A DNA stretch of 64,000 bases from Bacillota bacterium (GCA_023388495.1 JAEWGC010000025.1:45657-109656); one strand, 5' to 3'; positions 8,467 to 17,315 are shown, counted from the stretch's first letter. Numbers and translations: made by a program. The notes: generated by a model not told the origin, from the letters alone.

Positions 8467-9581
8467 TAAGCAACACCTTCCTCATCTTTTTTGTCTAATT
8501 TGCCTGTTTGTGCAAGTTTATGCATTTCATATACTGATAAACCTGTGAGGCCCAGTCTCTCTATAGTTCTACCGTCTTTATAGAAATCCCTTCCAGTAAT
8601 TAGCTCTGCAATATTTATAATTGAGTTGATAGCTGGTGTTTTTATGCCCAATTCTTGAGCCAATGAGGCCATTGGTATTAGACTATAGGGAACATCCTCA
8701 TGTATATATCTAATGGATAGACCCTTCGGAGCTTGAAGTCCCTTATATGCTGGATTGTTTTGTACTGTTTCGTAAAGATTATCTCCTTTTGCTCCATAGG
8801 ACTCATATAGCCAATCCTTAGCAGATAATGTATTTATCTGGAGAGCCCTTCCGATTTCCATTCTCTCTTGATCCATTTTTTCTAAAAATTCTCCAATAGA
8901 TGGAGTTATTCCCTCTGTATAATACTCAAATGGGGCTCCTCTTTCGATATGGCCACTATTTAATAATGTTGGTGCTGGGTGGAAGATTGCTCCGTAGTTG
9001 TTTATACTTGTTTCTAAAACATCTTTCGCTTGAATAAATTGTGGATAAGCAAATTTTAATAGATTAATAACATGATTAGTTTTAATTGAAGGTATTGCAG
9101 CTATGGTCACTTCATTCTTTACCTGAAATATATGTGCACTATTACTTGAAGTAGCTCTACAAGCATAGATAAAAGTCTGGGCTTCTGCAACTACTATATC
9201 CTTGTTGCAATTATGCCTTCTTATTGTCTCGTATACTTCTAAGGCTCCTCCTGTACGCCCAGGATTAAGTACTATTATTTGACCATCCTTTAGGTATGGT
9301 GCCATCTCAACAGCCATTTGATAATGTCCCATGGCAGGAACTGTTACCATAATTATATCTGCTTCCTCTATGGCATCCTTCATTATGCTTGTTACTTTAT
9401 TTAGTCTTCCAATTCCTTCCTTTTCACCTGTCAAGGATATTGTTGGATTTTTTATTAAAGAAATTATGTTTTCTAAGGTCCTATTATATAGATTTACCTT
9501 ATATCCTATCATGGCTAAATATCCAGCCATAGCCATCCCACCATTACCAGCGCCGATAATGCTAAAATTTAATCCCATCAT
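8466..9581 (-). CDS. Opine-dehydrogenase-family NAD(P)-binding protein (riboswitch operon)
   Basis: Member of the octopine/nopaline dehydrogenase family, which joins or splits an amino acid and a 2-oxoacid through a secondary amine using NAD(P)H. The N-terminal Rossmann domain shows SIIGAGNGGMAMAGYLA; a helical C-terminal domain carries NYGAIFHPAPTLLNSG, whose His corresponds to the family's catalytic HxxxxLxN-type motif. I start at ATG 9579-9581 with AGGAG seven bases upstream, giving 371 residues. A frame-open start at 9662 would put 27 codons inside the riboswitch terminator and is rejected. The gene is followed without a gap by the B12-binding protein. Substrates are unknown; a second family member lies at 28199-29278. 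Confidence 0.85.
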   Translation of the reverse strand: MMGLNFSIIGAGNGGMAMAGYLAMIGYKVNLYNRTLENIISLIKNPTISLTGEKEGIGRLNKVTSIMKDAIEEADIIMVTVPAMGHYQMAVEMAPYLKDGQIIVLNPGRTGGALEVYETIRRHNCNKDIVVAEAQTFIYACRATSSNSAHIFQVKNEVTIAAIPSIKTNHVINLLKFAYPQFIQAKDVLETSINNYGAIFHPAPTLLNSGHIERGAPFEYYTEGITPSIGEFLEKMDQERMEIGRALQINTLSAKDWLYESYGAKGDNLYETVQNNPAYKGLQAPKGLSIRYIHEDVPYSLIPMASLAQELGIKTPAINSIINIAELITGRDFYKDGRTIERLGLTGLSVYEMHKLAQTGKLDKKDEEGVA

Positions 9582-9627
9582 TATATCTCTCCTCTCATTT
9601 TTTATGTCAACCGATTTGGAGGGACAA

Positions 9628-9650
9628 AAAAAACTATGGGCAGCCATAGT
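9628..9650 (-). terminator. Riboswitch-controlled terminator
   Basis: On the minus strand ACTATGG, loop CTGC, CCATAGT is followed by an unbroken T run. It lies just 3' of the c-di-AMP aptamer and about 50 bases ahead of the opine-dehydrogenase start, as expected for the expression platform: ligand binding would let this hairpin form. Confidence 0.88.
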
Positions 9651-9675
9651 TCTGAAATCCAAAGGATTCCATGCC

Positions 9676-9808
9676 CCCTTTAATACGCTTACGAGGTTAG
9701 CTGTCGGGTTCGGGCTAAAGGGTTATGCCCGTCCTGTAAAGGATTCACCCCAAAATATTGGTTCCCCCGCTTCCAAATTGAATTCAGCGATTATTCTTTT
9801 CGAGACTA
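9676..9808 (-). promoter_or_regulatory. Cyclic di-AMP (ydaO/yuaA) riboswitch aptamer
   Basis: The minus strand carries the conserved blocks of the ydaO/yuaA aptamer in order: GCGGGGGAACCA, TGGGGTGAATCC, a central GGACGGG...AGCCCGAACCCG pairing, then ACAGCTAACCTCGTAAGCG. These match the class by recall of its consensus. It lies between a sigma-A promoter (9814-9842) and the terminator at 9628-9650. Known members are turned off by c-di-AMP; the same direction is inferred here. The controlled genes are an opine-dehydrogenase-family protein and a B12 protein, not the usual cell-wall hydrolases or K+ transporters. Confidence 0.95.
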
Positions 9809-9813
9809 GAAAC

Positions 9814-9842
9814 ATTATACCATATATTCCTTATTTTTACAA
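9814..9842 (-). promoter_or_regulatory. Sigma-A promoter of the riboswitch operon
   Basis: On the minus strand TTGTAA (9842-9837) and TATAAT (9819-9814) are 17 bases apart. Transcription would begin about 9807, at the 5' edge of the aptamer. Confidence 0.8.
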
Positions 9843-9979
9843 AAAAATTTTTTGACAAAATTCTCTAGTATTTTTATTTTATAATTATTATCACCTAAAT
9901 AATCTTATAGAATATATTGTAGTATGGACATGACTTACAAGCCATTGACATCTAAATTATATTAGGGAGGAAATACAAT

Positions 9980-10867
9980 ATGTACAACTCAATAGAAGGC
10001 ACAAACATTAGTAATGTACGAGTATTTGATAGTAACTACGGACAACAAAAAAGCAATACTAAACCTTCAGTTCCTGAATGTAATAGCAATTCGCACCATC
10101 AAAAGTTTTGTGTTAATGTTGAAAGTAACGTTTTAGATAGCTGCACTAATACACCAGTTACACCAACTGGAATAAATACTGGTGTTATTGCTAAAATTCC
10201 AGTAGTATTAGCAGAATTAACTGTACAATTTAACGTTAGTGCACTTATCAGATTGCCAGAATTAGCTCTCGATGTTAAAAATATAAAGAAAAGAGTAAAA
10301 ATCACTCAATGTACTTTGCTTCAACCTACTAATATTTTATTTATTAAAGGATTTGTTCGCAAAAACATTGACTATACTACAGGAAAATGCGCAAATATGG
10401 AAGGAATATGTGGAGAACTGCACCATTGCACTATAGATGTTCCATTTGAATGTTCAACACCTCTTACTTTCTATACACCACCAGCAGATCTTTTAGTGAA
10501 CTCTAGTGCTGAATTTGAATATTTTAAAACAAGTAATTTACCAGGTAAACATTTCGCTGAAAAAGATAAATTGCTGGCAGGAGATTTATCTGAATTTAAT
10601 CAAATCATAGTTGAAAACTTCAACGAACTTCCATTCTGCGAACTAATCAGTGCAAGAGTTTTTGAATTTGATGAATTTATTGGACGCCATCGTCCTTGTG
10701 GTTCTGAATTCCCAGTTGAAGAAAAATTCTTCCACAAGATAGAAGAAAAAATGGTTATAGAACTAACAGTTAAAGTTTTACAAAACAGACAGGTGGAAAT
10801 TCCTGCAGTAGCAGGTATATCGCCATCACCTAGACCTCCACATTGCTTCTCAACAGAAGAAAAATAA
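9980..10867 (+). CDS. CsxC-like spore surface protein
   Basis: Cysteine-bearing 295-residue protein that I take for a CsxC-family (exosporium/spore coat) protein. It starts with a low-complexity Asn/Ser-rich stretch (about residues 1-45), followed by a beta-rich core with DUF3794-like character (PVVLAELTVQFNVSALIRLPE, KRVKITQCTLL) and a charged C-terminal part. No signal peptide or membrane segment is seen, as in mother-cell-assembled coat proteins. GGGAGG precedes the start. It is alone between two terminators, head-to-head with the riboswitch operon. The family name rests on recognition of sequence style; a sporulation sigma-factor promoter is not clearly identified. Confidence 0.65.
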   Translation: MYNSIEGTNISNVRVFDSNYGQQKSNTKPSVPECNSNSHHQKFCVNVESNVLDSCTNTPVTPTGINTGVIAKIPVVLAELTVQFNVSALIRLPELALDVKNIKKRVKITQCTLLQPTNILFIKGFVRKNIDYTTGKCANMEGICGELHHCTIDVPFECSTPLTFYTPPADLLVNSSAEFEYFKTSNLPGKHFAEKDKLLAGDLSEFNQIIVENFNELPFCELISARVFEFDEFIGRHRPCGSEFPVEEKFFHKIEEKMVIELTVKVLQNRQVEIPAVAGISPSPRPPHCFSTEEK

Positions 10868-10878
10868 TCTAGGGCAAC

Positions 10879-10932
10879 AAAAAAGACAGGAGAAACGTCC
10901 CCATGTCTTGGGGACGTCTTCCTGTCTTTTTA
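10879..10932. terminator. Bidirectional terminator, GACGTCCCC-type repeat
   Basis: AAAAAGACAGGA...CCTGTCTTTTT encloses an inner ACGTCCCC/GGGGACGT stem. It serves the converging csxC-like and vorC transcripts. Related sequences occur at 41617-41653 and 47744-47799. Confidence 0.85.
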
Positions 10933-10935
10933 TAT

Positions 10936-11487
10936 TTATTTCTTTTGTTCTCTTACTAGCTCTGCACCTTTTTCTAATGCTTCTTTGTTTATAGGTAATA
11001 GATTAATCCTATTTTCTCCAAATACTGCTGTAAATGCTTTGTTAAGTATTGAATCTACTTCTACAGCCTTTGTAGCTTCAAGGAAAGCTCCTAGCATTAC
11101 CATATTGGCTACTCTTGGGTTTCCTAAATCATTAGCTATTTCATTAGCTGGAATATAATATACTTCTATATCTTCTCTAGTAGATTTTCTCTCTATTAAA
11201 GATGTATTGATGAATAGTCTTCCTCCTGGAACTACTAGATTTTCAAATTTATCTAAGGATGGTCTATTCATTACAATAGCTGAAGTTGAATCTATAACTA
11301 CTGGAGAACCTACTGCATCTGATGATATAATAACGTTACAGTTTGCAGTTCCTCCTCTCATCTCTGGACCATAGGAAGGTAACCAAGATACTTTCTTATC
11401 TTCTATCATGCCTGAATATGTTAGAAGTTGGCCTAGAGCCATTACTCCTTGTCCACCAAAGCCTGCAATTACTATTCTTTCTTCCAT
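10936..11487 (-). CDS. vorC: 2-oxoacid:ferredoxin oxidoreductase, gamma subunit
   Basis: Gamma-type subunit of the CoA-dependent 2-oxoacid:ferredoxin oxidoreductase. It opens with MEERIVIAGFGGQGVMALGQLL, the family's glycine-rich signature, and contains GPEMRGGTANC. I start at ATG 11485-11487 with AGGAGG upstream; the frame extends 12 codons further, into vorB, without a better start. Last gene of vorDABC, two bases after vorB, then a terminator. Whether the complex prefers branched-chain oxoacids (VOR) or 2-oxoglutarate (KOR) cannot be settled from the sequence; linkage to buk and ptb favours VOR. Confidence 0.9.
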   Translation of the reverse strand: MEERIVIAGFGGQGVMALGQLLTYSGMIEDKKVSWLPSYGPEMRGGTANCNVIISSDAVGSPVVIDSTSAIVMNRPSLDKFENLVVPGGRLFINTSLIERKSTREDIEVYYIPANEIANDLGNPRVANMVMLGAFLEATKAVEVDSILNKAFTAVFGENRINLLPINKEALEKGAELVREQKK

Positions 11488-11488
11488 T

Positions 11489-12235
11489 TTATTCAACCTC
11501 CTCTGGGCTTCTAAAATTTCCAAGAGGATAATAAGGTATCATATTTTCCTCTAACCATTTCATTGCTTCAGGAGCTGTTAAGCCCCAGTTGGTAGGACAT
11601 GTAGATAATACTTCTACTATTCCAAATCCTTTTCCATCAAGTTGTAACTGGAAGCATTCTTTTATTGCCTTTTTTGCTTTTCTTATATTTGCTGGAGTAT
11701 TTACCGCTACTCTTTCTACAAATTTTGCACCGTGAATTGTAGCTAGCATTTCGCTCATTCTTATAGGTCTACCACTATGCTCTTCAGTTCTTCCTAGTGG
11801 AGCTGTTGTAGCCTTTTGTCCTATAAGAGTTGTAGGTGCCATTTGTCCACCTGTCATACCATAAATAGCATTGTTTACGAATATTGTAGAGATTTTCTCT
11901 CCTCTATGTGCAGCATGAACTATTTCTGCTGTACCGATGGATGCTAAGTCTCCATCTCCTTGATAAGTAAATACAAATTTATCTGGATGAACTCTTTTAA
12001 TTCCAGTAGCTACTGCTGGTGCTCTACCGTGAGCAGCTTGCTGCATATCACAGTTAAAGTAATTATATGCAAATACTGAACATCCTACTGGTGCAACGCC
12101 TATAGCATTATCTAGTACCCCTAGTTCTACTAATACTTCTCCTACTAGTCTATGAATAATTCCATGGGTACATCCTGGACAATAGTGAGTTTGTACTTCT
12201 GTTAATCCTTTAGTTTTTTCAAAAACTATAGTCAT
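11489..12235 (-). CDS. vorB: 2-oxoacid:ferredoxin oxidoreductase, beta (TPP) subunit
   Basis: Thiamine-diphosphate-binding subunit that decarboxylates the 2-oxoacid. HYCPGCTHGIIHRL gives the N-terminal CxxC-type motif; GDGDLASIGTAEIVHAAHR with VNNAIYGMTGGQ is the ThDP/Mg2+ motif. The 248 residues are normal for a separate beta subunit. Its start overlaps the vorA stop. The product, acyl-CoA, plus reduced ferredoxin, would feed Ptb and Buk encoded just upstream. Confidence 0.93.
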   Translation of the reverse strand: MTIVFEKTKGLTEVQTHYCPGCTHGIIHRLVGEVLVELGVLDNAIGVAPVGCSVFAYNYFNCDMQQAAHGRAPAVATGIKRVHPDKFVFTYQGDGDLASIGTAEIVHAAHRGEKISTIFVNNAIYGMTGGQMAPTTLIGQKATTAPLGRTEEHSGRPIRMSEMLATIHGAKFVERVAVNTPANIRKAKKAIKECFQLQLDGKGFGIVEVLSTCPTNWGLTAPEAMKWLEENMIPYYPLGNFRSPEEVE

Positions 12236-13296
12236 TATCTTTCACCTCCAGCGATTTTCTTAACATGTTCGATTATTGCATCTGGTGTTGGAACCATTCC
12301 ACCTGTTCTTCCATAGAAAGATACTGGGAATCTACCTTCCACTGCTATTTTAACGTCATCTACCATTTGACCGTTATTCATTTCAACTGTAAGTACACCT
12401 TTGCAGTTTGGATTTATTTTCTTAAATTCATCATATGGATATGGCCATAAAGTAATAGGTCTAATAAGTCCAACTTTATATCCTTCTTTTTCTAATTTTG
12501 CTATGGCTGTTTTTGCAATTCTTGATGTAGTTCCATAGGCTGCTATAACTACATCTGCATCTTCTATATTAGTAGATTCTACCCTAACTTCATTTTCTTT
12601 TATCTTTTTATATTTAGCTTGAAGCCTAATATTGTGAGCCTCAAGGTCTTCTGGTGCTATATATAGGGAGTTTATTATATTTGGCTTTCTATTGCCTCCA
12701 GTACCTACTGTAGCCCAATCCTTCTCAGGTAATTCTCTTTTTGCTGGAGCTTTGAATTCAACTGGTTCCATCATTTGACCAATCATACCATCTCCAACAA
12801 CCATAACTGGGTTTCTATATTGGTCCGCTATATCAAATCCTTCTATTATTAAATCAACTAACTCTTGAACATCTGATGGAGCAAATACTACCATTCTATA
12901 GTCTCCATTTCCACCACCTCTAGTTGCTTGGAAATAGTCGGTTTGTGAAGGCTGAATACTTCCGAGGCCTGGTCCACCTCTCATTATATTAACTAATAAA
13001 CAAGGCAATTCTGCACCAGCAATATATGAAATACCTTCTTGTTTTAATGACATTCCAGGACTTGATGAAGATGTCATAACTCTTGCACCTGCTCCTGCTG
13101 CACCATAAACCATATTTATAGCTGCTACCTCTGATTCTGCTTGTAAAAACACTCCGCCTACCTTTGGTAACTCTCTTGACATATATTCTGGTAATTCTGA
13201 TTGGGGAGTTATAGGATAACCAAAGAAGTATTTACAGCCTGCTTGAATAGCTGCTGCTCCTATAGCCTCATTCCCTTTCATGAGAACTTTTGCCAT
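12235..13296 (-). CDS. vorA: 2-oxoacid:ferredoxin oxidoreductase, alpha subunit
   Basis: Pyrimidine-binding half of the oxidoreductase: GNEAIGAAAIQAGCKYFFGYPITPQSE at the N-terminus and TSSSSPGMSLKQEGI further in. Length 353 residues. It overlaps vorB by one base and follows vorD by 23 bases. The four small genes D-A-B-C form the four-subunit arrangement known from VOR/KOR of anaerobes. Confidence 0.93.
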   Translation of the reverse strand: MAKVLMKGNEAIGAAAIQAGCKYFFGYPITPQSELPEYMSRELPKVGGVFLQAESEVAAINMVYGAAGAGARVMTSSSSPGMSLKQEGISYIAGAELPCLLVNIMRGGPGLGSIQPSQTDYFQATRGGGNGDYRMVVFAPSDVQELVDLIIEGFDIADQYRNPVMVVGDGMIGQMMEPVEFKAPAKRELPEKDWATVGTGGNRKPNIINSLYIAPEDLEAHNIRLQAKYKKIKENEVRVESTNIEDADVVIAAYGTTSRIAKTAIAKLEKEGYKVGLIRPITLWPYPYDEFKKINPNCKGVLTVEMNNGQMVDDVKIAVEGRFPVSFYGRTGGMVPTPDAIIEHVKKIAGGER

Positions 13297-13319
13297 TTTA
13301 AAACCCTCCTTAAAATATA

Positions 13320-13535
13320 TTAAAATCTTTCTACAGTAATAACTACTTCTGGACAGATTGTAGCACAGTTAGCACAACCAATACATTTTTCTGGATCTGT
13401 TGCTCCTGCTGGATGATAACCCTTAGCGTTTATTTTTGTTTTATCCAATTCAAGTATTTTTACTGGACAAACAGTTGTACAAAGTCCACATCCCTTACAG
13501 ATGTCTTCTTTAAATGTTACTTTGCCTTTAGCCAT
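13320..13535 (-). CDS. vorD: 2-oxoacid:ferredoxin oxidoreductase, delta subunit (2[4Fe-4S])
   Basis: A 71-residue ferredoxin-like subunit with two clusters: CKGCGLCTTVCP and CIGCANCATICP. It passes electrons from the ThDP site to free ferredoxin. First gene of the vor set and 17 bases after the P-loop ATPase gene. Confidence 0.93.
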   Translation of the reverse strand: MAKGKVTFKEDICKGCGLCTTVCPVKILELDKTKINAKGYHPAGATDPEKCIGCANCATICPEVVITVERF

Positions 13536-13552
13536 TTTTTACCCTCCTTTTT

Positions 13553-14227
13553 TTATAGCATCCATTCATCCCTCATAAATAGCTTTATGGGGAATATCTC
13601 CCCTTCTAAATCTTTAGGAAGACTTGGCACTACATCTTCTAATACAGATATATATCTTAGCTTTATACCGGTTCTTTCTTGAACCTCTAAAGCTAATTTT
13701 TGACCTCTTAGGACATCATCACAGGTCGTACTCTTTAGTAAGTGAGTATTATTTACGATACCTGTTATTTTAGCCCTTGACACATCCTGAATTTTTGTCA
13801 TATATTCTAATACTTTTTGTACAGTTTGAGTTTCTGGTCGGTTTGCATTTAGGACGAAGAACATATCATAGTTACCTTCTTCAAAATATTCAACATATCT
13901 TCCTAAGGCCCTTGCTCCTACCTGATCTCCACCTACATCTAGTATTAGATTATAGCTTTCATCCTGTAAAGGTGTATAAACCTCTGCAGATATGGATGGT
14001 ACTTCTATGGCAGGTGCATTTATCTGGCTTCCAATTACTTTTATACCAACACCCTCCATCTCCAGTGCCTTTTCCCTGGACCTGAAATACATATTTACTA
14101 TGTCTAAGTCAGCTAATGCCACTTTTTTACCTAATCTAGCTAGCTTCACAGCATAGTTTACACTAAACTCAGATTTACCAGATCCATAGTGTCCAATTAT
14201 AATTCTTATTCTTTTATCATTTAGCAT
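13553..14227 (-). CDS. P-loop ATPase of unknown role, linked to vor genes
   Basis: About 224 residues with a Walker A of the CobQ/ParA/MinD style (GHYGSGKSEFS near residue 10), followed by the deviant DLDIVNMYFRSRE and LDVGGDQVGA, typical of SIMIBI-class ATPases. It lacks a CxxC metal-binding pair seen in Fe-S scaffold Mrp/NBP35 proteins. The gene lies between buk and vorD with gaps of under 20 bases, so it is probably in the same transcript. I do not recognise a function; maturation or activation of the oxidoreductase is only a guess from position. A GTG three codons earlier is an alternative start. Confidence 0.7.
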   Translation of the reverse strand: MLNDKRIRIIIGHYGSGKSEFSVNYAVKLARLGKKVALADLDIVNMYFRSREKALEMEGVGIKVIGSQINAPAIEVPSISAEVYTPLQDESYNLILDVGGDQVGARALGRYVEYFEEGNYDMFFVLNANRPETQTVQKVLEYMTKIQDVSRAKITGIVNNTHLLKSTTCDDVLRGQKLALEVQERTGIKLRYISVLEDVVPSLPKDLEGEIFPIKLFMRDEWML

Positions 14228-14239
14228 AATCACCAAATC

Positions 14240-15307
14240 CTATTTATATAGTTTTGCTTCCTCTTCTCCTCGAAGAACTCGAAGTCCTCCTTCAGCCAAT
14301 GCCATAAGTTCATCTTCTCCTGGGTAAGCTGTTACTTCACAAATAAAATTAACTCTTTCTTCTATCCAAGATGTAAATTCCTTATCGTATGCAATACCAC
14401 CTGTAATAAGTATTCCATCAACTTTTCCTTTCAGCACTGTTGCACATGCTCCTATTTCTTTTGCCACTTGATATGCCATGGCTTTGTATATTAGCTCTGC
14501 GTATTTGTCTCCATCTTTTATTCTTTGACCAACTTCTCTAGCATCATTAGTATTTAAATATGATACTATTCCACCATTTCCTTTAATCATTTTCTTAACT
14601 TCATCTAAGGAATATTTGCCAGAGTAGCAAAGCTTTATCAAATCTCCAACTGGAAGAGATCCTGACCTTTCTGGAGAAAATGGCCCCTCTCCATCTAAGG
14701 CATTTGCTACATCTATTACTCTGCCTTTCTCATGGGCACCTACTGAAACTCCCCCACCTAAATGAGCAACTATTAGGTTTAAGTCTTCATATTTCTTTCC
14801 TAGTTTACTAGCATGACGTCTCGCTACTGCTTTTTGATTTAAGGCATGGAATATGCTTTTTCTTTCAATTTCCTTTAGTCCAGAAATCCTAGCTACATCT
14901 TGCAATTCATCTACTACTACTGGATCTACTATAAAAGATTTTTTACCAATTTCCTTAGCAATTTCATATGCTATGATACCACCTAGATTTGAGGCATGTT
15001 CCCCTAGATATCCTATCTTTAGATCCTCTAGCATTGTTTCATTTACTTCATAGGTACCCCCTTCTATAGGCTTAAGAAGTCCTCCTCTACCTACTACTCC
15101 ATCAAGGGAGTCTATTGAAATATTATTCTTTTCTAGTGCCTTTACTATAATGTTTTTTCTAAATTCAAATTGGTCATATATTTTACTATAAGGTGCTAAT
15201 TCCTCTACTGAATGTCTAAGGGTTTCTTCGAATATGCTTTTCTCATCATCAAAAACTGCAATTTTAGTTGATGTAGAACCTGGATTTATGATTAATAGTC
15301 TAGTCAT
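14240..15307 (-). CDS. buk: Butyrate (branched-chain fatty acid) kinase, second copy
   Basis: Acetate/butyrate-kinase-family phosphotransferase making ATP from acyl-phosphate. LLIINPGSTSTKIAVF at the N-terminus is the ASKHA phosphate-1 motif; IVAHLGGGVSVGAHEKGRVID and ILITGGIAYD follow. 355 residues, the butyrate-kinase length (acetate kinases are ~400). It lies 10 bases after ptb. A paralog lies on the other side of ptb (16213-17304); a likely division of labour is straight versus branched acyl-phosphates, which is inference. Confidence 0.92.
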   Translation of the reverse strand: MTRLLIINPGSTSTKIAVFDDEKSIFEETLRHSVEELAPYSKIYDQFEFRKNIIVKALEKNNISIDSLDGVVGRGGLLKPIEGGTYEVNETMLEDLKIGYLGEHASNLGGIIAYEIAKEIGKKSFIVDPVVVDELQDVARISGLKEIERKSIFHALNQKAVARRHASKLGKKYEDLNLIVAHLGGGVSVGAHEKGRVIDVANALDGEGPFSPERSGSLPVGDLIKLCYSGKYSLDEVKKMIKGNGGIVSYLNTNDAREVGQRIKDGDKYAELIYKAMAYQVAKEIGACATVLKGKVDGILITGGIAYDKEFTSWIEERVNFICEVTAYPGEDELMALAEGGLRVLRGEEEAKLYK

Positions 15308-15317
15308 TTTACTCCTC

Positions 15318-16220
15318 CTATCTTGAAGCCATAAGAACTGCTAAGGCTATTGAATTTAGTTTTGATTCTTCATTATCAGCCCTAGATGTAAGTACTATTG
15401 GCGCTTTTGTACCTACAATAAGTCCTGCTGATTTTGCATTTGCTAAGAATGATAAGCATTTATATAATACATTACCAGCATCAATATGTGGAGCGAGTAA
15501 TATATCTGCGTCTCCTGCAACTTCACTATTGATTCCCTTTAGTATAGCTGATTCCTTAGATATAGCATTATCTAAAGCAAATGGTCCATCTACTAAACAT
15601 CCTGGGATTTCTCCATTTTTATTCATATCAGCTAATTCCTTTGCGTGGACTGTTGCCTCCATCTTAGGAGATACCTTTTCCTTTGCAGCTAAAACTGCTA
15701 CCTTTGGTGTTTCAATATCTAAAGACTTCGCTAACACTACAGCATTTTCGATTATTTCTTTCTTTTGATTTAGGTCAGGAGCTATATTCATAGCAGCATC
15801 AGTTACAATAAAAACCTTGTGATAAGTTGGAACATCGAATACTGCCACATGTGATATTACATTGCCTGTCCTAAGTCCAATCTCACTATCTAATACTTGC
15901 TTCATTATTACAGAAGTATCTATAAGTCCTTTCATTAAAACATCGGCTTTACCACTACTTACTAATTCTGTTGCTATTCTACAAGCTAAAGTACCATCTT
16001 CTTCATGGATTACTTCAATATCTGATAAGTCAAAGTTAATTTCCTTAGCAATTTCCCATATTTTTTCCTTATCTCCTACTAATATAGGCTCTGCTATATT
16101 TGACTCCCATGCATTTTTTACTGCAGATAAAACATCTTTATCCTGTGCAACAGCTACTGCTACCTTCTTAGGTCCTCTTTTTTGTGCCAATTCAAATAGA
16201 GCTCCAAATGATTTAGCCAT
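15318..16220 (-). CDS. ptb: Phosphate butyryltransferase
   Basis: Exchanges CoA for phosphate on butyryl- or branched acyl-CoA. The 300-residue chain has the phosphotransacylase fold signatures DVLMKGLIDTS, VFIVTDAAMNIAPDL and ILLAPHIDAGNVLYK. It is bracketed by two kinase genes, overlapping the first by eight bases. Together with VOR this forms a route from 2-oxoacid to free acid plus ATP. Confidence 0.93.
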   Translation of the reverse strand: MAKSFGALFELAQKRGPKKVAVAVAQDKDVLSAVKNAWESNIAEPILVGDKEKIWEIAKEINFDLSDIEVIHEEDGTLACRIATELVSSGKADVLMKGLIDTSVIMKQVLDSEIGLRTGNVISHVAVFDVPTYHKVFIVTDAAMNIAPDLNQKKEIIENAVVLAKSLDIETPKVAVLAAKEKVSPKMEATVHAKELADMNKNGEIPGCLVDGPFALDNAISKESAILKGINSEVAGDADILLAPHIDAGNVLYKCLSFLANAKSAGLIVGTKAPIVLTSRADNEESKLNSIALAVLMASR

Positions 16221-17304
16221 TTATATTCACCTCATCCTCATATATTTTTGCTTTTTCCTCTCCCCCTAAGACTCTTTGTGCACCTTTGTTTAGTGCTTCC
16301 ATTTCGTCTTCACCAGGGTATATTATGATTTCAGATATAAATTCTACCATTTCTTTTATTCTCTCTACTAGGTAACTAGAATAGGCTAGTCCACCTGTTA
16401 ATATAATATTATCTATTTTTCCATAAAGCACTGTAGCGTAGGAGCCTATTTCTTTTCCTATTTGGTATGCCATTGCATCGTAAATAAGCTTTGCATATGT
16501 ATCTCCATTTTTTATATTTTCTTCTACTTCTCGTCCATCCATGGTCCCCAGGTATGAGAAGAGTCCACCTTCCCCTTGAATCATAAGCTTCATCTCACTT
16601 AGAGTATATTTACCTGAATAACACATCTTAACAACATCACCAATAGGCAAACTACCTGTTCTATCTGGAGAGAAGGGTCCCATTTCCTTTGCATTATTAA
16701 CATCTATAATCTTTCCTTGCTCAATTGCTGCAATAGATATACCTCCACCTAAATGGGCTACTACTAAGTTTAAATCTTCAAGATTTTTATTTAGTTCCTT
16801 TGCCCTTCTATGGGAAACTGCCTTAATATTTAATGCATGAACTAATGATTTTCTAGGAACTTCTTTTAAGCCAGAGATTCTAGCTATTTCATGAAACTCA
16901 TCTACTGCTACTGGGTCTACTATAAAGGATGGTATATTTTCTAAATCTGCCAAACCTTTAGCGAGCATACCACCAAGATTAGAGGCATGCTCCCCTTGTA
17001 TCCCTATTTTCAAATCTTCAATCATTGCATCAGTTACAGAATACGTACCTCCTGGCATAGATCTTAATAGTCCACCTCTACCTACTACTGCTCTTAGTGA
17101 CCCAGTAGATATACCTTCAAGCTTTAGCCAATCTTTAATAAGACCTAGCCTATATTCATATTGATCAGCTATTTTCTTATACCTATCTAGTTCCTCTTTC
17201 TTATGGTCTATTTTGAAGGTCTTAATTTCCTTATCACCTTCAAATATAGATACCTTTGTAGATGTGGATCCTGGATTAATTGCCAGAACGAAATTTCTTT
17301 CCAT
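16213..17304 (-). CDS. buk: Butyrate (branched-chain fatty acid) kinase, first copy
   Basis: Same family and layout as the gene at 14240-15307: LAINPGSTSTKVSIF, VVAHLGGGISIAA, IILTGGLAYS. 363 residues. It follows cdaR by 11 bases with no terminator between, so the c-di-AMP synthase pair and the fermentation genes may share a transcript. Its last codons overlap the ptb start. Confidence 0.92.
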   Translation of the reverse strand: MERNFVLAINPGSTSTKVSIFEGDKEIKTFKIDHKKEELDRYKKIADQYEYRLGLIKDWLKLEGISTGSLRAVVGRGGLLRSMPGGTYSVTDAMIEDLKIGIQGEHASNLGGMLAKGLADLENIPSFIVDPVAVDEFHEIARISGLKEVPRKSLVHALNIKAVSHRRAKELNKNLEDLNLVVAHLGGGISIAAIEQGKIIDVNNAKEMGPFSPDRTGSLPIGDVVKMCYSGKYTLSEMKLMIQGEGGLFSYLGTMDGREVEENIKNGDTYAKLIYDAMAYQIGKEIGSYATVLYGKIDNIILTGGLAYSSYLVERIKEMVEFISEIIIYPGEDEMEALNKGAQRVLGGEEKAKIYEDEVNING

Positions 17305-17315
17305 ACTTTTCCCCC

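Noticed and set aside
9582..9662. Extra 27 codons at the N-terminus of the riboswitch-operon opine-DH gene
   Set aside because: They overlap the riboswitch terminator hairpin, have no ribosome site and would not be translated; ATG 9579-9581 has AGGAG and a Rossmann start.
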